In this document: in pieces, positions 63,600 through 64,000 of the stretch
Layout of the letters: the number at the start of each line of letters is the position of its first letter
Numbering within the stretch: position 1 is the stretch's first letter
Assembly (NCBI RefSeq): GCF_029931775.1
Contig: NC_079316.1
Location: 66,280,064 to 66,344,063, forward strand
Length of the DNA: 64,000 nt
Source: Euleptes europaea
Lineage: Eukaryota > Chordata > Lepidosauria > Squamata > Sphaerodactylidae
Reading direction: 5' to 3'
Translations under genes and position numbers: made by a program
The notes under the pieces: generated by a model
Seen by the model: the letters and a program-made list of their open reading frames with translations, nothing else
Database searches by the model: none
What the model was told of the DNA's origin: nothing

Positions 63600-64000
63600 C
63601 CTTTAAATCCTCAGGGTCGGCAAACTGAAGAAGATTCGAAACGCATCTTTGCGACGGACCCACCTTGGACCGCATTGTTGTTTTGTTTTGTTACTATTGT
63701 GATTGTAATACCACAATTGTTGTGTATTGCTTACAACCACCACTATTGTTGTGTATTGCTTATAACCATATCTTTTTTGGTTTATATTCAGCCTGGGAGG
63801 CTTTATTTTTGTTTAGCTGTTCGGCTTTCCTATATTTTCAGCCTATTGGCACTGCCTTATAAGCCCTGCGAGGCTAGCCCTGCGAGGCTATTGTGTGTGT
63901 TTTTTGACACACTTTTCATTTGTTTTGGTGGTCTATTTTCAATACATTTGACAGTAAGACAAACACAATTGTTGTTTTTTGATATTGATATTTATTATGT
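63600..64000. other. Unclassified AT-rich sequence with a short tandem repeat
   Basis: It holds attgttgtgtattgcttac and attgttgtgtattgcttat as a direct repeat at about 63716-63768, and gccctgcgaggcta twice near 63860-63890. The opening ctgaagaagattcgaaacgc resembles text found near some retroelement ends, but no family could be assigned. Confidence 0.3.

Larger units (their letters stand above)
56936..64000. other. Intergenic region beyond PRDX3
   Basis: No exon was recognised on either strand; in particular the first exon of GRK5, the next gene in human, was not found. Only the listed repeats and AT-rich unique sequence are visible. Stretches without anything recognisable: 57000-58150, 59500-61940, 62040-62330. 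Confidence 0.55.

Noticed and set aside
56160-64000. GRK5 first exon
   Set aside because: GRK5 follows PRDX3 in human, but neither its N-terminal residues nor another CpG-rich promoter could be found. The GC-rich parts here belong to transposons.

Overview
The window is vertebrate nuclear DNA, most probably from a squamate reptile (lizard or gecko type). Four ordinary spliced genes lie in the order and orientation known from human 10q26.11: EIF3A (-), DENND10/FAM45A (+), SFXN4 (-), PRDX3 (-). The repeats also fit a squamate: BovB/RTE LINE 3' ends, CR1 LINE 3' ends, tRNA-derived SINEs of the Sauria type, a 5S-rRNA-headed SINE with a BovB-like tail, hAT elements and many palindromic MITEs. No ribosomal RNA gene, functional tRNA gene, CRISPR array or prokaryotic feature was seen.

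Layout. 1-2239 is EIF3A intron 1, with the first coding exon at 2239-2287 in a CpG-rich promoter. DENND10 starts head-to-head at 4895 in a second CpG-rich promoter and ends at 18561; all nine coding exons could be placed (354 codons). 18.6-22.2 kb is the tail-to-tail spacer. SFXN4 runs leftwards from 39.2-39.3 kb to 22236 in fourteen exons, all placed, including exons of 26 and 27 bp. 39.3-45.4 kb is spacer plus probable PRDX3 3' UTR. PRDX3 runs leftwards from 56014 to 45381 in seven exons, all placed (256 codons, the same length as human). 56.1-64 kb is intergenic and holds only repeats; the next gene in human, GRK5, was not found.

Function. Two genes encode mitochondrial proteins: SFXN4, an inner-membrane complex I assembly and Fe-S factor, and PRDX3, a matrix peroxidase. 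DENND10 acts on late endosomes and in the Commander complex. EIF3A is a core translation initiation subunit. Nothing suggests a shared pathway; the grouping is an old conserved vertebrate synteny.

Most unusual content. (1) At least six insertions each consist of two copies of the same retroelement 3' end joined as an inverted repeat, with both 3' ends facing outward and each flanked by an 11-15 bp target-site duplication; three are nested within one 730 bp insertion at 37.7-38.5 kb. (2) A GC-rich element of about 490 bp with CAG...CTG terminal inverted repeats and apparent 3 bp TNA target duplications occurs three times, two copies sitting inside SINEs. (3) A palindromic MITE family sits next to three of the four CpG-rich promoters. 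(4) PRDX3 carries a PRDX1-like cysteine at position 139. (5) SFXN4 keeps sideroflexin residues that human SFXN4 has lost. All coordinates, exon joins and repeat families were worked out by eye without a database search.
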